From NCBI GenBank assembly GCA_902495075.1, contig CABUVO010000009.1, positions 1-64,000 on the forward strand: a DNA stretch of 64,000 nt, written 5' to 3'. Both the position numbers and the translations under genes were made by a program. Positions within the stretch are counted from its first letter, which is position 1, and each line of letters begins with the position of its first letter. This stretch comes from an uncultured Porphyromonadaceae bacterium (GTDB taxonomy: Bacteria; Bacteroidota; Bacteroidia; Bacteroidales; Muribaculaceae). Positions 62,163 through 64,000 of the stretch are shown one piece after another. The notes beneath the pieces were generated by a model. It had not been told where the DNA came from and ran no database searches. It was given only the letters and a program-made list of their open reading frames with translations.

Positions 62163-63545
62163 ATGCGTAAACTTTCAGTTATATTCATTATCTGCGCTTT
62201 TGCCTGCGTGGCTTTCGCTGAGCCGTTCAAGATGGCGAATATCGTATGTTTCGTGAAATTCGCAGATCAGGCGGAAAGCAAATGGGAGCATGATTTCGAT
62301 TATTACGAGGCGATGTTCAATTCAACAGAGCCCGGAGCAAATTCCGTGCGCAACTATTTCTCCGATATGAGTTTCGGACGCATGGATTGGAAATCTACTC
62401 TCATCCTTACGGAATATGTTGATTCTCATCCTCGCGGATATTTCTGCGAGAAGTCGAGCAGTAATCCCGATGGATATTCCAGTCTTGATCTCATGTTGGA
62501 TACGCGTACCAAGACTCTCGTAAAGGATATGTGCGAATATCTTTCGGATAAATTGCCGGAGGATGTGGTGCTTGATGCCAATGGTGACGGCACTGTCGAC
62601 AATATCGTGATCATCATTAACGGCAATTCGGAGAAGACTTCCAACAATATGCTATGGCCCGCAAACAATACCGCACCGGCAGCGCGTTTGAAAGGGTTGA
62701 ATGTCAAGAACTATCTTAAAGTTTTTGATGGTGCCAACGGATATAATTATTATTATGAACCGTATAAGCTCCATACCGGCGTATTGTGTCACGAGATGAC
62801 TCATACTCTTAATGCATATGATCTTTACACCGAGAAAGGTTCAACGTTGAATCCAATCGGCGTATGGGATCTGATGAGCGATAACGGTACTGTGCCTCAG
62901 GGACTCAGCGCATATATGCGCATGACATACGGAGCTGATTATGGCAACTGGTTACCGGCAGCAGATGTCGAGACCATTACCGAAGAAGGCGTTTACACAA
63001 TTCGACCTATATCGGCAGGAAATCCGGAGAAGGTGGCATACAAGATTAGACCCAGCAAAACGAAGACGGAATACTTCATTTTGGAATACCGCGACCGTTC
63101 CGATCTGTGGGACGAACAGCTTCCCAGTGGGGGTCTGCTTGTATATCGCGTGCATCCCGGATATCAAGGGAATGGCGGAGCCGACAACAAATATGAGTTG
63201 TATCTGTTCCGTCCCAATGGCTCTACCACGAGCGGAGGACAGATCAACCGAGCTCCTCTCGGACCGGAGACAAACCGCAAGAGCTTCGGTCATGTCGATG
63301 ATAACGACTATCCTTTCTATGAAGACGGAACGCGCGCCTATTTCTGCATCAGAGATGTAAAGAAGACGGAGGATGGCATAAGTTTCCATTTCTATCCCAA
63401 CATCACCGGGGCATCCGCAGTGACCGAGATTGATGCTGACATAGAAGATACTCAAGAGATTTACAATCTCCAGGGCATTAAACTCGACCGCATCACTTCC
63501 CCCGGTCTCTACATCATCAACGGCAAGAAAACACTCGTAAAATAA
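62163..63545 (+). CDS. Second M6-family secreted zinc peptidase
   Basis: A 460-aa secreted protease with a signal peptide (MRKLSVIFIICAFACVAFA) and a compact M6 domain. The zinc site is HEMTHTLNAYD (His210, Glu211, His214, Asp220), with the calcium-type loop DANGDGTVDNIV upstream. The C-terminal ~40 residues (EIYNLQGIKL...SPGLYI..GKKTLVK) are a short form of the shared tail. It has no fibronectin domains, unlike the M6 protein at 36847. An in-frame extension to 62058 runs through the structured element and is rejected. It extends the proteolytic locus beyond cassette 2. Confidence 0.85.
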   Translation: MRKLSVIFIICAFACVAFAEPFKMANIVCFVKFADQAESKWEHDFDYYEAMFNSTEPGANSVRNYFSDMSFGRMDWKSTLILTEYVDSHPRGYFCEKSSSNPDGYSSLDLMLDTRTKTLVKDMCEYLSDKLPEDVVLDANGDGTVDNIVIIINGNSEKTSNNMLWPANNTAPAARLKGLNVKNYLKVFDGANGYNYYYEPYKLHTGVLCHEMTHTLNAYDLYTEKGSTLNPIGVWDLMSDNGTVPQGLSAYMRMTYGADYGNWLPAADVETITEEGVYTIRPISAGNPEKVAYKIRPSKTKTEYFILEYRDRSDLWDEQLPSGGLLVYRVHPGYQGNGGADNKYELYLFRPNGSTTSGGQINRAPLGPETNRKSFGHVDDNDYPFYEDGTRAYFCIRDVKKTEDGISFHFYPNITGASAVTEIDADIEDTQEIYNLQGIKLDRITSPGLYIINGKKTLVK

Positions 63546-63639
63546 TCCGAACACTTTGTAAATACTTTGTAAATTAAGGTAAAAACCTCGAAATGTAGGA
63601 TAACAACTTCTTAAAGCAAGGTAAAAGCAATGTAAAAAT

Positions 63640-63672
63640 AAAGGGATGCCGAAAGGTGTCCCTTTATTTTTT
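63640..63672 (+). terminator. Terminator after the M6 gene, possibly bidirectional
   Basis: AAAGGGA (63640-63646) pairs with TCCCTTT (63659-63665). CC/GG and two wobble pairs extend the stem to a GAAA tetraloop, followed by ATTTTTT. A-rich sequence on the left would let it act on the minus strand too. Confidence 0.85.
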
Positions 63673-64000
63673 ATAATAATATAAAAATGACCTCAATTAT
63701 TGAAAATATATAGAATTTAATTTAAGGGCTGCAAATAATTGAATATTAGCTAAATATGTGCATTCTAAATTAAAATCTCTTAGCGAGAGATACTTATTTG
63801 TTTGGCAAAGATATGTAAAAATTTTAATATAAATTCAAAATAATCAAAAAATTTTTTAAAATACTATCAAATATTTGCCTATAGGCAAAAGATTGCACCG
63901 AAATTAATTGATCGTCAAGGCGTAGCTGCTGTTGCTTGCAAGCCGGAGCCCGGCACCCACAAGCAGCTACGATTGGAAGCGCCATCGAGAGTTGTTTTGT
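63673..64000. other. AT-rich intergenic end with palindrome and possible structured RNA
   Basis: No protein gene was found. A perfect 16-bp palindrome TTTGCCTATAGGCAAA lies at 63874-63889. Beyond it, CGTAGCTGCT (63921-63930) pairs with AGCAGCTACG (63962-63971) around an inner hairpin GCCGG-AGC-CCGGC (63942-63954). This is G/C-rich in an AT-rich setting and may be the 5' part of a structured RNA cut by the window edge. A minus-strand TATCTTTG lies at 63806-63813. Confidence 0.45.

Overview
The window looks like a chromosomal piece of a gut Bacteroidales bacterium, most likely Muribaculaceae-like. The reasons are SusC/SusD pairs, DUF1573, DUF2723 and DUF5117-type proteins, Bacteroidetes-type promoters (TTTG, about 19 nt, TAnnTTTG), and secreted proteins ending in a shared tail (EPGxYIRRQG..K..KV.VK). 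No transposase, integrase, phage module or CRISPR array was seen.

Layout. (1) 1-4.75 kb, plus strand: the end of a GH97-GH3 glycosidase fusion, a GH24-like lysozyme and a lipoprotein. (2) 4.85-5.06 kb: a tRNA-Ser(GCU) unit with promoter and terminator. (3) 5.08-10.44 kb: a visibly AT-rich island with a DUF6056-like membrane protein, a PorZ-like propeller protein and an acyltransferase. (4) 10.46-30.46 kb, all minus strand: meaB, two DUF1573 proteins, a DUF2723 membrane glycosyltransferase, GDP-fucose synthesis (gmd, fcl) with a GT4 glycosyltransferase, alanine dehydrogenase, shikimate kinase, DUF2752 and CD225-like proteins, an MsbA-like exporter, an LpxL-like acyltransferase, and an HlyD/TolC/two-permease efflux operon. 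(5) 30.6-36.5 kb: a MATE transporter, a repeat-rich spacer and a three-module LRR surface protein. (6) 36.8-63.5 kb, plus strand: a secreted proteolysis region. It holds an M6 peptidase with a large adhesin, then two tandem paralogous cassettes (metzincin protease, SusC, SusD, small secreted protein), then a second M6 peptidase.

Function. The right half reads as a protein or glycoprotein utilisation locus: secreted zinc proteases next to SusCD importers, where a polysaccharide locus would carry glycosidases. This is inferred from gene content and order. The middle is mostly envelope and housekeeping genes.

The most unusual signals are non-coding. A 121-bp element occurs twice (30616-30736, 36669-36789); its arms differ between copies but each copy remains self-complementary, with compensatory changes at the tip. 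A second structured element of about 120 bp occurs three times (32434, 53115, 62009), two of them at the ends of the duplicated cassettes. Many spacers also hold short self-complementary word arrays (TTTAATGTG, AATTAGGA, GCCTAAA and others).
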